DNA of 64,000 nt from Pseudooceanicola sp. GTDB lineage: Bacteria; Pseudomonadota; Alphaproteobacteria; Rhodobacterales; Rhodobacteraceae. Location: contig NZ_JARGNH010000003.1 of assembly GCF_029213205.1 (NCBI RefSeq), positions 124,001 to 188,000 of the forward strand. Direction: 5' to 3'. Within the stretch, counting starts at the first letter, position 1, and every line of letters starts with the position of its first letter. Both the position numbers and the translations under genes were made by a program. Below are positions 34,507-43,606 of the stretch, piece by piece. The notes beneath the pieces were generated by a model, which searched no databases, had not been told where the DNA came from, and saw nothing but the letters and a program-made list of their open reading frames with translations.

Positions 34507-34982
34507 GCCATGAGCGCGAACAAGGCACAAGACCGATCGGGACGTCCGGGCCTCTCTTGACGGGGCCTCCCTTGACGGGGGCGAACTGTGCGGCGGCGAG
34601 ACCACGACCGGCGCCTTCCCGCCCTGACCATGGGGCGAGAGCATCGTCGGCGACGGGCGCCATGAGTCTGCCTAAGCATCGGGGCGCAGCGGGTCCTGGC
34701 CCGCCACCGGCTTTTCCCCGCGCAAAGCGGCGGTTTCGGGCTATATTGATTGTGCCGGGCTAGGCGGATTTCGATACCTTGCTGGCGCGGGTCAGGCCGC
34801 ACCGGATCGGCAGATCCTGCCGCTACCTGGCCAACCCGGACCGCAACGACTTGGCTGCAGTGGCCGGGTTGATCCGCGCCGGTCTGGATCACCTGGCAAG
34901 CCGCAGGACGATCCATCCGCAGTCGCGCCGCCATGGACAAACCGCGCCGCATATGGAATGGGAGCGGCCAAGGAGACCCATC
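34507..34982. other. Long gene-free interval between fau and gltX
   Basis: These 476 bases lack a convincing protein gene. Features seen: a tandem 15-base direct repeat with one mismatch (34551-34580, CCTCTCTTGACGGGG then CCTCCCTTGACGGGG), a GC hairpin CCGC-GCAAA-GCGG near 34718-34730, and an AT-rich TATATTG at about 34742. GltX could read open upstream from 34779, but its family N-terminus starts at 34983. A small RNA such as 6S RNA (often next to fau) is possible but not demonstrated. Confidence 0.5.
34551..34580 (+). repeat. Tandem 15-bp direct repeat
   Basis: Two adjacent copies of CCTC(T/C)CTTGACGGGG with one mismatch. Each contains TTGACG, which resembles a -35 hexamer, but no suitable -10 follows at 17 bases. 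Confidence 0.7.
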
Positions 34983-36311
34983 ATGACAACCACCCGCTTT
35001 GCCCCGTCACCGACCGGCTATATCCATGTTGGCAACCTGCGCACCGCGCTGTTCAACTGGCTGATCGCGCGCAAGTCCGGCGGAACCTTTATCCTGCGTA
35101 TCGACGACACCGATCCCGAACGCTCGAAAGAAGAATATGTCGAGGCGATCAAGGAGGATCTGACCTGGCTGGGTCTGACCTGGGATCGGGTGGAACGGCA
35201 ATCCGAGCGGCTGGATCGCTACGCGCGCGCAGCGGATCAGCTGCGCGGGATGGGACGGTTCTATGAGGCGTTTGAAACCCCGGTCGAGCTTGATCTGAAG
35301 CGCAAGAAGCAACTGAACATGGGCAAGCCGCCGGTCTATGACCGCGCCGCGCTGGCCCTGTCCGAGGCCGAGCGCGCCAAGCTGCGCGGCGAGCGCGGCG
35401 ATGGGGTCTGGCGGTTTAAGCTGGATCAGGAGCGGATCGAATGGGTCGACGGGATCCTGGGCGACATTTCCATTGATGCGGCCAGCGTCTCGGACCCGGT
35501 GCTGATCCGGGCCGATGGCCAGGTGCTCTATACCATCGCCTCGGTGGTCGATGACATCGAGATGGGGGTGACCCATGTGGTGCGCGGATCGGACCATGTG
35601 ACCAACACCGCGACGCAAATCCAGATCATTCGCGCGCTTGGCGCCGAACCGCCCGCCTTTGCCCATCACTCACTGTTGACCGGCCCGCAAGGCGAGGCGC
35701 TGTCGAAACGGCTGGGCACCCTGTCGATCCGCGACCTGCGCGCCCGCGGGGTGGCGCCGATGGCGCTGCTCAGCCTGATGGCGCGGCTGGGATCGTCGCA
35801 ACCGGTCGAGCTGCGCGACAGCCCCGAGGCATTGGTCGAGGGGTTCGAGCTGAGCCATTTCGGCGCGGCGCCGACGAAATTCGATGAAAACGACCTGTTC
35901 CCTCTGACCGCTCATGTGCTGCGGGCGACGCCGCTGGCGGAGGTGGCCGAACGGCTGACCGCGGCGGGGGTTCCGGCAGGCCAAGCGGAACGGTTCTGGC
36001 TGGTGGTGCGCGACAATATAACCACCTTGGGCGAGGTCGACGACTGGTGGAAACTCTGCGCCGAGGGCGCCGATCCGGTGATCGAGGACGAGGACCGTGA
36101 CTTCGTCGCCGAGGCGCTGGCGCTGCTGCCGGATGGGCCCTACACCGACGAAAGCTGGAGCCAATGGACCAATGCGGTCAAGGCCGCCACCGGGCGCAAG
36201 GGGCGCGGGCTGTTCATGCCGCTGCGCAAGGCACTGACCGGTCAGGCGCATGGGCCGGATATGGCGCAGCTGCTGCCGCTGTTGCAGGTCATCCGCGCGA
36301 AACAGGGGTAG
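34983..36311 (+). CDS. gltX: Glutamyl-tRNA synthetase
   Basis: This 442-residue class I synthetase attaches Glu to tRNA. ATG 34983 ([18 protein letters not shown]) follows AAGGAG. The HIGH-type signature is HVGN in [12 protein letters not shown] and the KMSKS-type loop is LSKRLG, the short form found in the second type of alphaproteobacterial GluRS. The C-terminal anticodon-binding part is compact. Alphaproteobacteria often carry two GltX copies; this may be the copy specialised for one tRNA set. It is followed by a palindrome and trpB. Confidence 0.94.
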   Translation: MTTTRFAPSPTGYIHVGNLRTALFNWLIARKSGGTFILRIDDTDPERSKEEYVEAIKEDLTWLGLTWDRVERQSERLDRYARAADQLRGMGRFYEAFETPVELDLKRKKQLNMGKPPVYDRAALALSEAERAKLRGERGDGVWRFKLDQERIEWVDGILGDISIDAASVSDPVLIRADGQVLYTIASVVDDIEMGVTHVVRGSDHVTNTATQIQIIRALGAEPPAFAHHSLLTGPQGEALSKRLGTLSIRDLRARGVAPMALLSLMARLGSSQPVELRDSPEALVEGFELSHFGAAPTKFDENDLFPLTAHVLRATPLAEVAERLTAAGVPAGQAERFWLVVRDNITTLGEVDDWWKLCAEGADPVIEDEDRDFVAEALALLPDGPYTDESWSQWTNAVKAATGRKGRGLFMPLRKALTGQAHGPDMAQLLPLLQVIRAKQG

Positions 36312-36317
36312 TGGGCG

Positions 36318-36339
36318 AAAACTTTTAGCTAAAAGTTTT
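36318..36339. repeat. 22-bp perfect palindrome, family C
   Basis: Arms AAAACTTTTAG and CTAAAAGTTTT abut exactly and are framed by GGGCG and TCACC. Located seven bases after the gltX stop; could terminate gltX transcription. Confidence 0.7.
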
Positions 36340-36390
36340 TCACCGCGTCGATCCGAGGTCTGTGTGGGTCGGCAAGAAAGGACAAGCGAT

Positions 36391-37620
36391 ATGAGCGATC
36401 TGTTCAACTCATTCATGAGCGGCCCCGATGAAAACGGGCGCTTTGGCCTGTTCGGCGGGCGGTTTGTCAGTGAAACCCTGATGCCGCTGATCCTTGAGCT
36501 GGATGCGCAATATCAATTCGCCAAGACCGACCCGACCTTCTGGGCCGAGATGGACGATCTGTGGAAACATTACGTCGGTCGCCCCAGCCCGCTTTATCAC
36601 GCCGACCGGCTGAGCAAGCATCTGGGCGGCGCCAAGATCTATCTGAAACGCGACGAGTTGAACCACACCGGCGCGCACAAGATCAACAACGTGCTCGGAC
36701 AGATCATTCTGGCGCGGCGGATGGGCAAGACCCGGATCATTGCCGAGACCGGCGCCGGGCAGCACGGGGTGGCAACGGCGACGGTCTGCGCCAAGTTCGG
36801 GCTGAAATGCGTGGTCTATATGGGCGCCCATGATGTCGAACGTCAGGCGCCCAATGTCTTTCGCATGCGTCTGCTGGGGGCCGAGGTGGTGCCGGTGACC
36901 AGCGGCCGGGGCACCCTGAAGGACGCAATGAACGACGCGCTGCGCGACTGGGTGACCAATGTGCGCGATACCTTCTATTGCATCGGCACGGTGGCCGGCC
37001 CGCATCCCTATCCGGCGATGGTCCGCGACTTTCAGTCGATCATCGGCAAGGAAGTGCGCTGGCAATTGGCCGAGCAGGAGGGCGAGGGCCGTCTGCCCGA
37101 CACGCTGATCGCGGCCATCGGTGGCGGCTCGAATGCGATGGGGTTGTTTTACGAATTCCTCGACGACAAGGACGTCGGGATCATCGGGGTCGAGGCCGGG
37201 GGCAAGGGCGTCGACGACAGGATGGAGCATTGCGCGTCTCTGACCGGGGGGCGTCCGGGTGTGCTGCATGGCAATCGGACCTACCTGCTTCAGGATGACG
37301 ATGGTCAGATCCTTGAGGGGTCTTCGATTTCGGCAGGGCTCGATTACCCCGGCATCGGGCCGGAGCATGCCTGGCTGCACGATACCGGGCGGGCGGAATA
37401 TGTAGCGATCACCGACGCCGAGGCGCTGGAGGCGTTTCAGCTGTCATGTTCTACCGAAGGGATCATCCCGGCGCTGGAACCCAGTCACGCGCTGGCCCAT
37501 GTGATGAAGATCGCACCGAAGCTGCCGCCTGAGCATATCATCGTGATGAACATGTGCGGGCGCGGCGACAAGGACATCTTTGCCGTGGCCAAACACCTGG
37601 GGTTTGACATCCGCACTTGA
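36391..37620 (+). CDS. trpB: Tryptophan synthase beta subunit
   Basis: This 409-residue PLP enzyme joins indole and serine to tryptophan. ATG 36391 ([16 protein letters not shown]) follows AAGAAAGGA. The PLP lysine lies in [10 protein letters not shown], the phosphate loop is GGGSNAMG and the catalytic Glu is in AETGAGQHG. The partner trpA is not in the window, nor are other trp genes; in Rhodobacteraceae trpB is often separated. The gap between gltX and trpB contains a family C palindrome. Confidence 0.96.
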   Translation: MSDLFNSFMSGPDENGRFGLFGGRFVSETLMPLILELDAQYQFAKTDPTFWAEMDDLWKHYVGRPSPLYHADRLSKHLGGAKIYLKRDELNHTGAHKINNVLGQIILARRMGKTRIIAETGAGQHGVATATVCAKFGLKCVVYMGAHDVERQAPNVFRMRLLGAEVVPVTSGRGTLKDAMNDALRDWVTNVRDTFYCIGTVAGPHPYPAMVRDFQSIIGKEVRWQLAEQEGEGRLPDTLIAAIGGGSNAMGLFYEFLDDKDVGIIGVEAGGKGVDDRMEHCASLTGGRPGVLHGNRTYLLQDDDGQILEGSSISAGLDYPGIGPEHAWLHDTGRAEYVAITDAEALEAFQLSCSTEGIIPALEPSHALAHVMKIAPKLPPEHIIVMNMCGRGDKDIFAVAKHLGFDIRT

Positions 37621-37666
37621 TCCCGGCGCACGTGATCCCGGCGCCTGTGCGGGCGCCTGGAGCGGC

Positions 37667-38047
37667 TCAGCCTGTCTCAGGACTGCATTGTTCCTGCAGC
37701 ACCGCCAGCGGCACGATCTCCAGCGCCTGGGCGTGGGTGGCGTGCAGCGACACCAGCGGCGCGCAGCCCTCGTCATGGGCCTGCAGGAAGCGGCTGGCGC
37801 AGAGGCACCAGCGATCCCCCGGCTTCAGCCCGGCAAAGCCGAATTCGGGCCGCGGGGTGGACAGGTCATTGCCGACATATTTCGAATAGGCGAGGAATTC
37901 CGCCGTCATCACCGCACAGACCGTATGGCTGCCGGCATCCTCGGCGCAGGTGTTGCAATGGCTGTCGCGAAAGAACCCGGTGACCGGGTCGGCGGAGCAG
38001 GGCCGCAGAGCCCCGCCCAGAACATTCACTGAGGGTGCTTTGTTCAT
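37667..38047 (-). CDS. DUF2237 family protein
   Basis: This 126-residue cysteine-containing protein matches DUF2237: NVLGGALRPCSADPVTGFFRD, GSHTVCAVMTAEFL, GNDLSTPRPEFGFAGLKPGDRWCLCA. The conserved Cys and acidic residues suggest a metal or redox role, but none is established. Start ATG 38047; GTG codons at 38050 and 38053 are alternatives. It begins eight bases after the TPR gene stop on the same strand, so they may be cotranscribed. Confidence 0.85.
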   Translation of the reverse strand: MNKAPSVNVLGGALRPCSADPVTGFFRDSHCNTCAEDAGSHTVCAVMTAEFLAYSKYVGNDLSTPRPEFGFAGLKPGDRWCLCASRFLQAHDEGCAPLVSLHATHAQALEIVPLAVLQEQCSPETG

Positions 38048-38055
38048 CACCACGA

Positions 38056-38598
38056 TCAGTAATCCGTCGGCAGGCCGCGCAGCGCCTGATCGAGCGCGGC
38101 ATAGGCCCAGCTGTCCCCACCGCCGCGTACCTCGATCTCGCGCAATTGCGCCAGCGCGCCGGTCAGATCGCCCTGGGCGATCAACCCCTGGCCCATGTAG
38201 GAGCGCGCCAGCACATAATCGGGATCGGCGGCGATGGCCTGTTGGTAGAACACCATCGCGACGTCGAGGTTGCCCAGCTTGCGATTGACGAAACCGCGAT
38301 AGTTCAGAATGCGCGGGTCGCTCTGATCCTCGGCCGCGTCCAGCACCATCATCGCGCTCTGATAGCGTTCGCCATAGGCCAGTTCGCGCGCCGCCAGGTA
38401 GCGCATGTCGTCATTCAGCAGCGAGGCATCGGCTTTGACACATTTCTTGGTGGCCTTGTCATAGACCATCCCGTCTTCACATTTGGTGGTGGTCTCGGTC
38501 GGCTTTGGCGGGTCCGAACTTTCGCCGCCTGCGGCCAGGCCGACGCTGGCAAAGCCGAGCGACAGGATCGCGGCAGGGAAGAGGCGGGCAAGGCGCAT
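38056..38598 (-). CDS. Exported tetratricopeptide-repeat protein
   Basis: This 180-residue protein has a signal peptide (about 1-22, MRLARLFPAAILSLGFASVGLAA), a short linker with two Cys (CEDGMVYDKATKKC) and two or three TPR units from about residue 60. TPRs bind partner proteins; its target is unknown. It is divergent to the ornithine decarboxylase gene. The Cys pair suggests a disulfide-closed loop in the periplasm. Confidence 0.82.
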   Translation of the reverse strand: MRLARLFPAAILSLGFASVGLAAGGESSDPPKPTETTTKCEDGMVYDKATKKCVKADASLLNDDMRYLAARELAYGERYQSAMMVLDAAEDQSDPRILNYRGFVNRKLGNLDVAMVFYQQAIAADPDYVLARSYMGQGLIAQGDLTGALAQLREIEVRGGGDSWAYAALDQALRGLPTDY

Positions 38599-38714
38599 CA
38601 GAGGTCCTTTCAGGGGCGAATTTCAACCCAAGCCTAACACGGTCAGGGAGACCTGGCGTTCACGGCGTCGTGACAGGAAAATCGCGGCGCTGGCGGCGGC
38701 GGAAAAAATTTTGA

Positions 38715-38886
38715 ATGCGGGCAAAAATTCCTCTTGATCCGACTCACGTTTGGCCCGATATGCGCTCTCAAGACGCCAACGCACGCGCCTCTGGCGAGAG
38801 GGGTTCACCCCTGCGGTTACGTAGCGACGGTAACGTCTCCCTTGGAACTGAGCGGTCATATATGGCCGAGTCTATTGGAGATGACC
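38715..38886 (+). promoter_or_regulatory. Possible structured leader of the ornithine/lysine decarboxylase gene
   Basis: The 288-base gap before the decarboxylase contains AGGGG-TTCA-CCCCT and GTTAC...GTAAC hairpins close to the gene, plus a CTTGAT...GATATG promoter-like pair around 38731-38761. An RNA element named speF is known upstream of alphaproteobacterial ornithine decarboxylase genes. I cannot confirm that this leader matches it. A small frame from 38756 (MRSQDANAR...) overlaps the gene and is not assigned. Confidence 0.35.
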
Positions 38887-40059
38887 ATGAACGCCTACGT
38901 AGCCGAATTTTCGGCGCGCGCCGCTGTTGCACGCGCCGCTCGCATCGAAGACTTCATCAACACCCACGAATTTGATCGCCCCACCTTGGTGCTCGACGTT
39001 GATCGCGTCGAAGATCAGTATCACATGCTGGAGGCTGGTCTCGGCGATGCGCGCATCCATTACGCGGTGAAAGCCAACCCGCAGCGCGAGATTGTCGAGC
39101 GTCTGGTCGACCTCGGCTCGGGCTTTGATGCCGCCTCGCGCGCCGAGATCGAGCTTTGCCTGTCGCTGGGCGCCCGCCCCGATCACATTTCCTTTGGTAA
39201 CACGGTCAAGAAACCCCGCGACATCGAATTCGCGTTTCACGCCGGGGTCACGCTGTTCGCGGCAGATGCCGAAGAAGAGCTGGCAAAGATCGCCGAATTC
39301 GCACCTGGGTCCGAGGTCTACATCCGCCTGATCGTCGATGCCTCTGAGGCCGATTGGCCGCTCAGCCGCAAATTCGGCGTGTCGCGGGGCAAGGCGGTGT
39401 TGCTGCTGGATATGGCTCGCGATCTGGGGCTGAAGCCGGTCGGCTTTTCGTTCCATGTCGGCAGCCAGACCAAACGCGCCACCATGTGGACCACCACCCT
39501 GGATCAGGTCGCCGCCATCTGGAATGCCGCCAAGGCCGCCGGTCACGACCTTACCCTGCTGAATATCGGCGGTGGTTTCCCGGCCTATTACGGCGAAGAA
39601 ATCGACGGCCCGACCCCCTATGCCCGCAAGGTCATGGAGTTGGTCACCGCGCGGTTCGGCAAGGTTGCCCGTGTCATGGCCGAGCCGGGCCGTGGTCTGG
39701 TTGCCGAAGCGGGCATGATCGCCGCTGAAGTGCTGCTGGTGTCGCGCAAATCCGACGATGACCTGCACCGCTGGGTCTATCTGGACATTGGCAAGTTCTC
39801 GGGTCTGGCCGAAACCATGGACGAGGCGATCCGCTATCAATTCGTCACTGAGCGCGATCATGAAACGATGGCGCCCTGCATTCTGGCCGGCCCGTCCTGT
39901 GACAGCGCCGATGTGCTCTATGAAAAGCGCCCGGTGGAACTGCCTGTCGGTCTGAAATGCGGCGACCGGATCCTGATCCGCAACTGCGGCGCCTATACAT
40001 CGACCTATGCCTCGATCGGTTTTAACGGCTTTCCGCCGCTGGATGTCGTGGTGATCTGA
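38887..40059 (+). CDS. Ornithine/lysine decarboxylase, PLP fold III
   Basis: This 390-residue eukaryote-like decarboxylase (alanine-racemase fold) makes putrescine or cadaverine. ATG 38887 is favoured since GGAG at 38877-38880 is six bases upstream; the ATG at 38881 touches that site. The PLP lysine is in HYAVKANPQ; other motifs are GFSFHVGSQ, the phosphate-binding GGGFP and GPSCDSADVLYE with the catalytic Cys. Alphaproteobacterial members accept ornithine, lysine or both; specificity is not readable here. A GC hairpin (40068-40099) follows its stop. Confidence 0.92.
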   Translation: MNAYVAEFSARAAVARAARIEDFINTHEFDRPTLVLDVDRVEDQYHMLEAGLGDARIHYAVKANPQREIVERLVDLGSGFDAASRAEIELCLSLGARPDHISFGNTVKKPRDIEFAFHAGVTLFAADAEEELAKIAEFAPGSEVYIRLIVDASEADWPLSRKFGVSRGKAVLLLDMARDLGLKPVGFSFHVGSQTKRATMWTTTLDQVAAIWNAAKAAGHDLTLLNIGGGFPAYYGEEIDGPTPYARKVMELVTARFGKVARVMAEPGRGLVAEAGMIAAEVLLVSRKSDDDLHRWVYLDIGKFSGLAETMDEAIRYQFVTERDHETMAPCILAGPSCDSADVLYEKRPVELPVGLKCGDRILIRNCGAYTSTYASIGFNGFPPLDVVVI

Positions 40060-40067
40060 CCGGCATC

Positions 40068-40099
40068 GCGCCGCGCGCTCCCCTCGGGTGCGCGGCGCG
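40068..40099 (+). terminator. GC-rich hairpin after the decarboxylase gene
   Basis: Arms CGCGCCGCG and CGCGGCGCG enclose a 14-base loop. No T-tract follows, so it may act as a 3' stabiliser or a weak terminator. Confidence 0.5.
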
Positions 40100-40125
40100 G
40101 GTGCTGAACATGTGCGTCACGCAAG

Positions 40126-40141
40126 TGTGACCCCTGTCACG
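40126..40141. promoter_or_regulatory. Crp-like site TGTGA-N6-TCACG
   Basis: TGTGACCCCTGTCACG matches the Crp consensus TGTGA-N6-TCACA at nine of ten positions, and contains GTGAC-N4-GTCAC as a perfect repeat. It lies 75 bases upstream of the gene at 40216. The regulator is not identified. Confidence 0.4.
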
Positions 40142-40215
40142 GGCAAGAGCCGTCGATTTCATTTACATTCCAAAAGCCGCATGCGACGATTGGCGATCAG
40201 CCGAGGAGGGCGCAG

Positions 40216-40827
40216 ATGGCGAATACCCTATTTCACAGGTCCCGGACCCGGATCATCGGCACTGTGGCGGTCGGGGTCGCGATTGGCGGTCTGGCGCTCT
40301 TTGGTCCCGGCGCGATGGCGCAGATGGCGGGCCATGGCGGCGGCATGGGCATGCACCGCCATGGCGCGGATGGCACCGGCCATGACGAAGCCATGATGCC
40401 GGGCCTGCGTGGTCTGGACGCCACGCCGGAAGAAAGCGCCGACCTGGCGACCATGTTCCGCAATTTCCCCGACATCACCCGTGAGGTGACGAACCTGCCG
40501 GACGGCATTCGCACCATCACCTATTCCGCCGACGAGGCGCTGATGAATACGGTGGTCACCCATGTCGTCGGAATGATCGACCGGGTTGACGAGGGTCGCG
40601 ATCCGCAAATCTTTATTCAAAGCCCGACGCTCGATATCCTGTTTGAACGCCGTGACCGGATCACCACCGAAATCGATGTGACCGATCTGGGCATCGTGGT
40701 GGTGCAGACCTCGGACGACCCCGATGTCGTCGCCGCGCTGCAAAAGCATGCCGGCGAAGTCTCGGACATGGCCAATCGCGGCATGGCGGCGGTGCATGAC
40801 ATGATGATGGCGCGCCCCGGGAACTGA
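40216..40827 (+). CDS. His/Met-rich exported protein of unknown family
   Basis: This 203-residue protein starts at ATG 40216 after GAGGAGGG. A signal sequence or anchor covers about 1-36 (ending GAMAQ), followed by a His/Met/Gly-rich segment (HGGGMGMHRHGADGTGHDEAMM, residues about 39-60) that could bind copper or another metal. The remaining domain (about 70-200) has no family I recognise. It precedes sqr in the same direction with a 135-base gap. A role in metal or sulfide handling in the periplasm is only a guess from composition and location. Confidence 0.7.
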   Translation: MANTLFHRSRTRIIGTVAVGVAIGGLALFGPGAMAQMAGHGGGMGMHRHGADGTGHDEAMMPGLRGLDATPEESADLATMFRNFPDITREVTNLPDGIRTITYSADEALMNTVVTHVVGMIDRVDEGRDPQIFIQSPTLDILFERRDRITTEIDVTDLGIVVVQTSDDPDVVAALQKHAGEVSDMANRGMAAVHDMMMARPGN

Positions 40828-40962
40828 TCCGCCGTTTCGCCGGGATGAAACCTGAATTGACCTGCATCATTTCGCACCCGCCCGCATGACCCTAGGTTAA
40901 TCCATCTTTTACGCGCCAATTTATGGCGGCGCTGCATTGCGATTATTCAAAGGAGGTTATCT

Positions 40963-42246
40963 ATGGCACATGTTGTGGTACTGGGCGCCGGACTTGGCGG
41001 CGTCATCATGGCTTACGAGTTGCGGGATCATCTGGGCCCGAAACACCAGATCACCACGATCAACCAGGGGTCGGTCTATTCCTTTGTCCCCTCCAACCCC
41101 TGGGTGGCGGTCGGCTGGCGTGACCGCGAGGATATCGAGGTCGACCTGACCACGGTCATGGCCAAGCGCGATATCGCCCTGCGGCCCGAAGGTGCCAAGC
41201 GCCTGCATGCGGACGAGAACCGGATCGAGCTGAACAATGGCGACAGTGTCGACTATGATTATCTGGTCATTGCCACTGGCCCGGAACTCGCCTTTGACGA
41301 GATCGAGGGGCTGGGGCCCGAGGCGCATACCCAATCGGTCTGCCAGATCGACCATGCGCTGAAGGCCAAGGACGCCTTTGACCAGCTGCTGGCCAAACCC
41401 GGCCCGGTGATTGTCGGGGCGGTGCAGGGGGCGAGCTGCTTTGGCCCGGCCTATGAATTTGCCTTTATCCTGGAAACCGCCCTGCGCCGCGCCAAGAAGC
41501 GCGATCAGATGCCGATCACCTTTGTCACCTCGGAACCCTATATCGGGCATTTGGGCCTGGATGGGGTGGGCGACACCAAGGGGCTCCTGGAAAGCGCGAT
41601 GCGCGAGCGACATATCAAATGGATCACCAACGCCCGGGTGAAATCGGTCGAAGACGGCACCATGCATGTCGAGGAGGTCGGTGAGGATGGCGAGGTCGCC
41701 AAGACCCATGATCTGCCGTTCAGCTATTCGATGATGCTGCCGGCATTTCGCGGCGTCGAGGCGGTGCGCGATATCGAAGGGCTGACCAACCCGCGCGGCT
41801 TTGTCCTGATCGACAAGTATCAGCGCAATCCGAAATACGGCAATATCTTTGGCATCGGTGTTGGCGTTGCGATCCCGCCCACCGGCAAGACTCCGGTGCC
41901 GATCGGGGTGCCCAAGACCGGGTTCATGATCGAAAGCATGGTGACCGCGACCGCCGTCAACATCGCCGCGCTGGTCGAGGGCAAGGACCCGCATGAGGTG
42001 GCAACCTGGAACGCCGTCTGTCTGGCGGATTTCGGTGACACCGGCATCGCCTTTGTCGCGCAGCCGCAGATCCCGCCGCGCAATGTCAATTGGTCGTCCT
42101 CGGGCAAATGGGTGCATTATGCCAAGGTCGGGTTCGAGAAATACTTTCTGCGCAAGATCCGCCTCGGCAAATCCGAACCGTTCTATGAGCGCCTGGCGTT
42201 TCAGGCGCTGGGTATCGACAAGCTTAAGGAAACCCATTCAGAGTGA
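40963..42246 (+). CDS. sqr: Sulfide:quinone oxidoreductase
   Basis: This 427-residue flavoprotein oxidises sulfide to polysulfide and passes electrons to ubiquinone. It has the N-terminal FAD motif GAGLGG, and the three catalytic cysteines fall at 127, 159 and 353, the same positions as in the Rhodobacter capsulatus enzyme, so it is likely a type I SQR. The C-terminal amphipathic region (about 380-420) would bind the membrane. AAAGGAGG precedes ATG 40963. No persulfide dioxygenase or rhodanese lies in the window. A strong terminator follows directly. Confidence 0.95.
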   Translation: MAHVVVLGAGLGGVIMAYELRDHLGPKHQITTINQGSVYSFVPSNPWVAVGWRDREDIEVDLTTVMAKRDIALRPEGAKRLHADENRIELNNGDSVDYDYLVIATGPELAFDEIEGLGPEAHTQSVCQIDHALKAKDAFDQLLAKPGPVIVGAVQGASCFGPAYEFAFILETALRRAKKRDQMPITFVTSEPYIGHLGLDGVGDTKGLLESAMRERHIKWITNARVKSVEDGTMHVEEVGEDGEVAKTHDLPFSYSMMLPAFRGVEAVRDIEGLTNPRGFVLIDKYQRNPKYGNIFGIGVGVAIPPTGKTPVPIGVPKTGFMIESMVTATAVNIAALVEGKDPHEVATWNAVCLADFGDTGIAFVAQPQIPPRNVNWSSSGKWVHYAKVGFEKYFLRKIRLGKSEPFYERLAFQALGIDKLKETHSE

Positions 42247-42250
42247 GGAC

Positions 42251-42283
42251 AAGGCCCGCCGACATCTGCGCGGCGGGCCTTTC
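42251..42283 (+). terminator. Rho-independent terminator of sqr
   Basis: Arms AAGGCCCGCCG and CGGCGGGCCTT with a nine-base loop, ending in TTT. It lies four bases after the sqr stop and could also work for the converging GST gene. Confidence 0.9.
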
Positions 42284-42306
42284 ACATCGCTCGAAGTCGT
42301 GGGTGT

Positions 42307-43170
42307 TCAGCCTTCCAACTTGTCCTGGGTGCGCAGGTCGAAATCGCTGGCGTCATGACGTTCGTGCAGTTGCTGGCTGAGCTCGCCGCTGGTGCGGTTG
42401 ACGATCCGCCCGCGTTTGACGGCGGGGCGTTCGGCGATCATGTCGGTCCAGCGGATCACATTGGTATAGCTTTCAGCGTCGATGAACTTGCCCGCGTCAT
42501 AGGCGATGCCCTTGACCAGTGATCCATACCAGGGCCAGACCGCCATATCGGCAATCGAATAGTCGCTTCCGGCGAAATATTCATTGTCGGCCAGGTGCCG
42601 GTCGAGCACGTCGAGCTGGCGCTTGACCTCCATGGTGAAGCGATCAATCGGATATTGCCATTTTTCCGGCGCATAGGCGTAGAAATGCCCGAAGCCGCCA
42701 CCGAGATAGGGGGCCGATCCCTGCAGCCAGAACAGCCAGTTCAGCGCCTCGACCCGGGCCCGGCCCTTGGGCAGGAAGGCGTCGAATTTTTCCGACAGAT
42801 GCAGCAGGATCGCGCCGGATTCAAACACCCGGACCGGGGCGCCATCGGAATGATCCATCAGCGCCGGGATTTTCGAATTCGGATTGGCATCGACAAAGCC
42901 GCTGCCGAATTGATCACCCTCATGGATGCGGATCAGCCAGGCGTCATATTCGGCACCCGAATGCCCGGCAGCCAGCAGCTCTTCGAACATGATGGTGACT
43001 TTTTGCCCGTTCGGGGTGCCGAGGGAATAGAGCTGGAACGGGTGTTTGCCGATCGGCAGTGGCTTGTCATGGGTCGGCCCGGCGACAGGGCGGTTGATAT
43101 TGGCAAAGCGGCCACCGCTTTGCTGTTCCCAGGTCCAGACTTCGGGGGGCGTGTAGCTGTCTTGCGGCAT
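42307..43170 (-). CDS. yghU: Glutathione S-transferase, YghU/Nu class
   Basis: This 287-residue GST begins at ATG 43170 (MPQDSYTPPEVWTWE), longer than typical GSTs (about 210) as usual for YghU. The thioredoxin-fold part (about 45-130) has GSGFVDANPNSKIPALMD and FESGAILLHLSEK for glutathione binding; the helical C-terminal domain follows. YghU proteins bind two glutathiones and reduce organic peroxides or disulfides. It is convergent with sqr. A role in reactive sulfur or peroxide defence is plausible but not shown. Confidence 0.93.
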   Translation of the reverse strand: MPQDSYTPPEVWTWEQQSGGRFANINRPVAGPTHDKPLPIGKHPFQLYSLGTPNGQKVTIMFEELLAAGHSGAEYDAWLIRIHEGDQFGSGFVDANPNSKIPALMDHSDGAPVRVFESGAILLHLSEKFDAFLPKGRARVEALNWLFWLQGSAPYLGGGFGHFYAYAPEKWQYPIDRFTMEVKRQLDVLDRHLADNEYFAGSDYSIADMAVWPWYGSLVKGIAYDAGKFIDAESYTNVIRWTDMIAERPAVKRGRIVNRTSGELSQQLHERHDASDFDLRTQDKLEG

Positions 43171-43308
43171 CGTGGTTCCTGTCATTATGGGGGGCGAGGG
43201 ACGGTCCAGTTCGGGGCCGGACTAGACACTGATTGCGCCGCCGCCTCAACCCCGCCGAAACCGGTCACCTATTTGTGACGTCGCAGCCTGGCCCGCGCTG
43301 CTGCGCGA

Positions 43309-43563
43309 CTAGGCAATGTGAAATCCCCGGAGTTCGCGAAACAGCGGCATGGTGTAAAATGCGGTGACATAATCGCCCAGGCTGATCTGACCCGGCGCCA
43401 GGGTGGTGAAGCAATCGGTATAGCTGTCCGCTTGGTGGCGCAGATGTTGCAGCAGCGCGTCGCCGGGCAGCGGGCAGGGTGGCCATCTGGTCTCTCCGAT
43501 TTCGGGTGCAGGCGCAGGATACCCGCGTTCGTACCTTGGCCAGCCCGCATGGCGAAATCTCAT
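43309..43563 (-). pseudogene. Short truncated conserved-type protein, possible remnant
   Basis: An 84-codon frame contains LLQHLRHQADSYTDCFTTLAPGQISLGDYVTAFYTMPLFRELRG, a well-formed stretch that looks like the start of a larger Rhodobacteraceae protein of about 160 residues. It stops at TAG 43309. Just before the stop, another frame continues with an Arg/Ala-rich tail to 43269. A frameshift that cut a once longer gene is the likely reading. No strong ribosome site is seen at 43563; an ATG lies there. I do not name a family. Confidence 0.4.
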
Positions 43564-43606
43564 GGCGGGGTTTGCGCCGCGCGGTCAAAGCGACCATGCT
43601 GCGCGG

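Noticed and set aside
34779-34982. 68-codon N-terminal extension of gltX
   Set aside because: Family N-terminus and a good ribosome site are at 34983; the extension has no similarity to synthetases.
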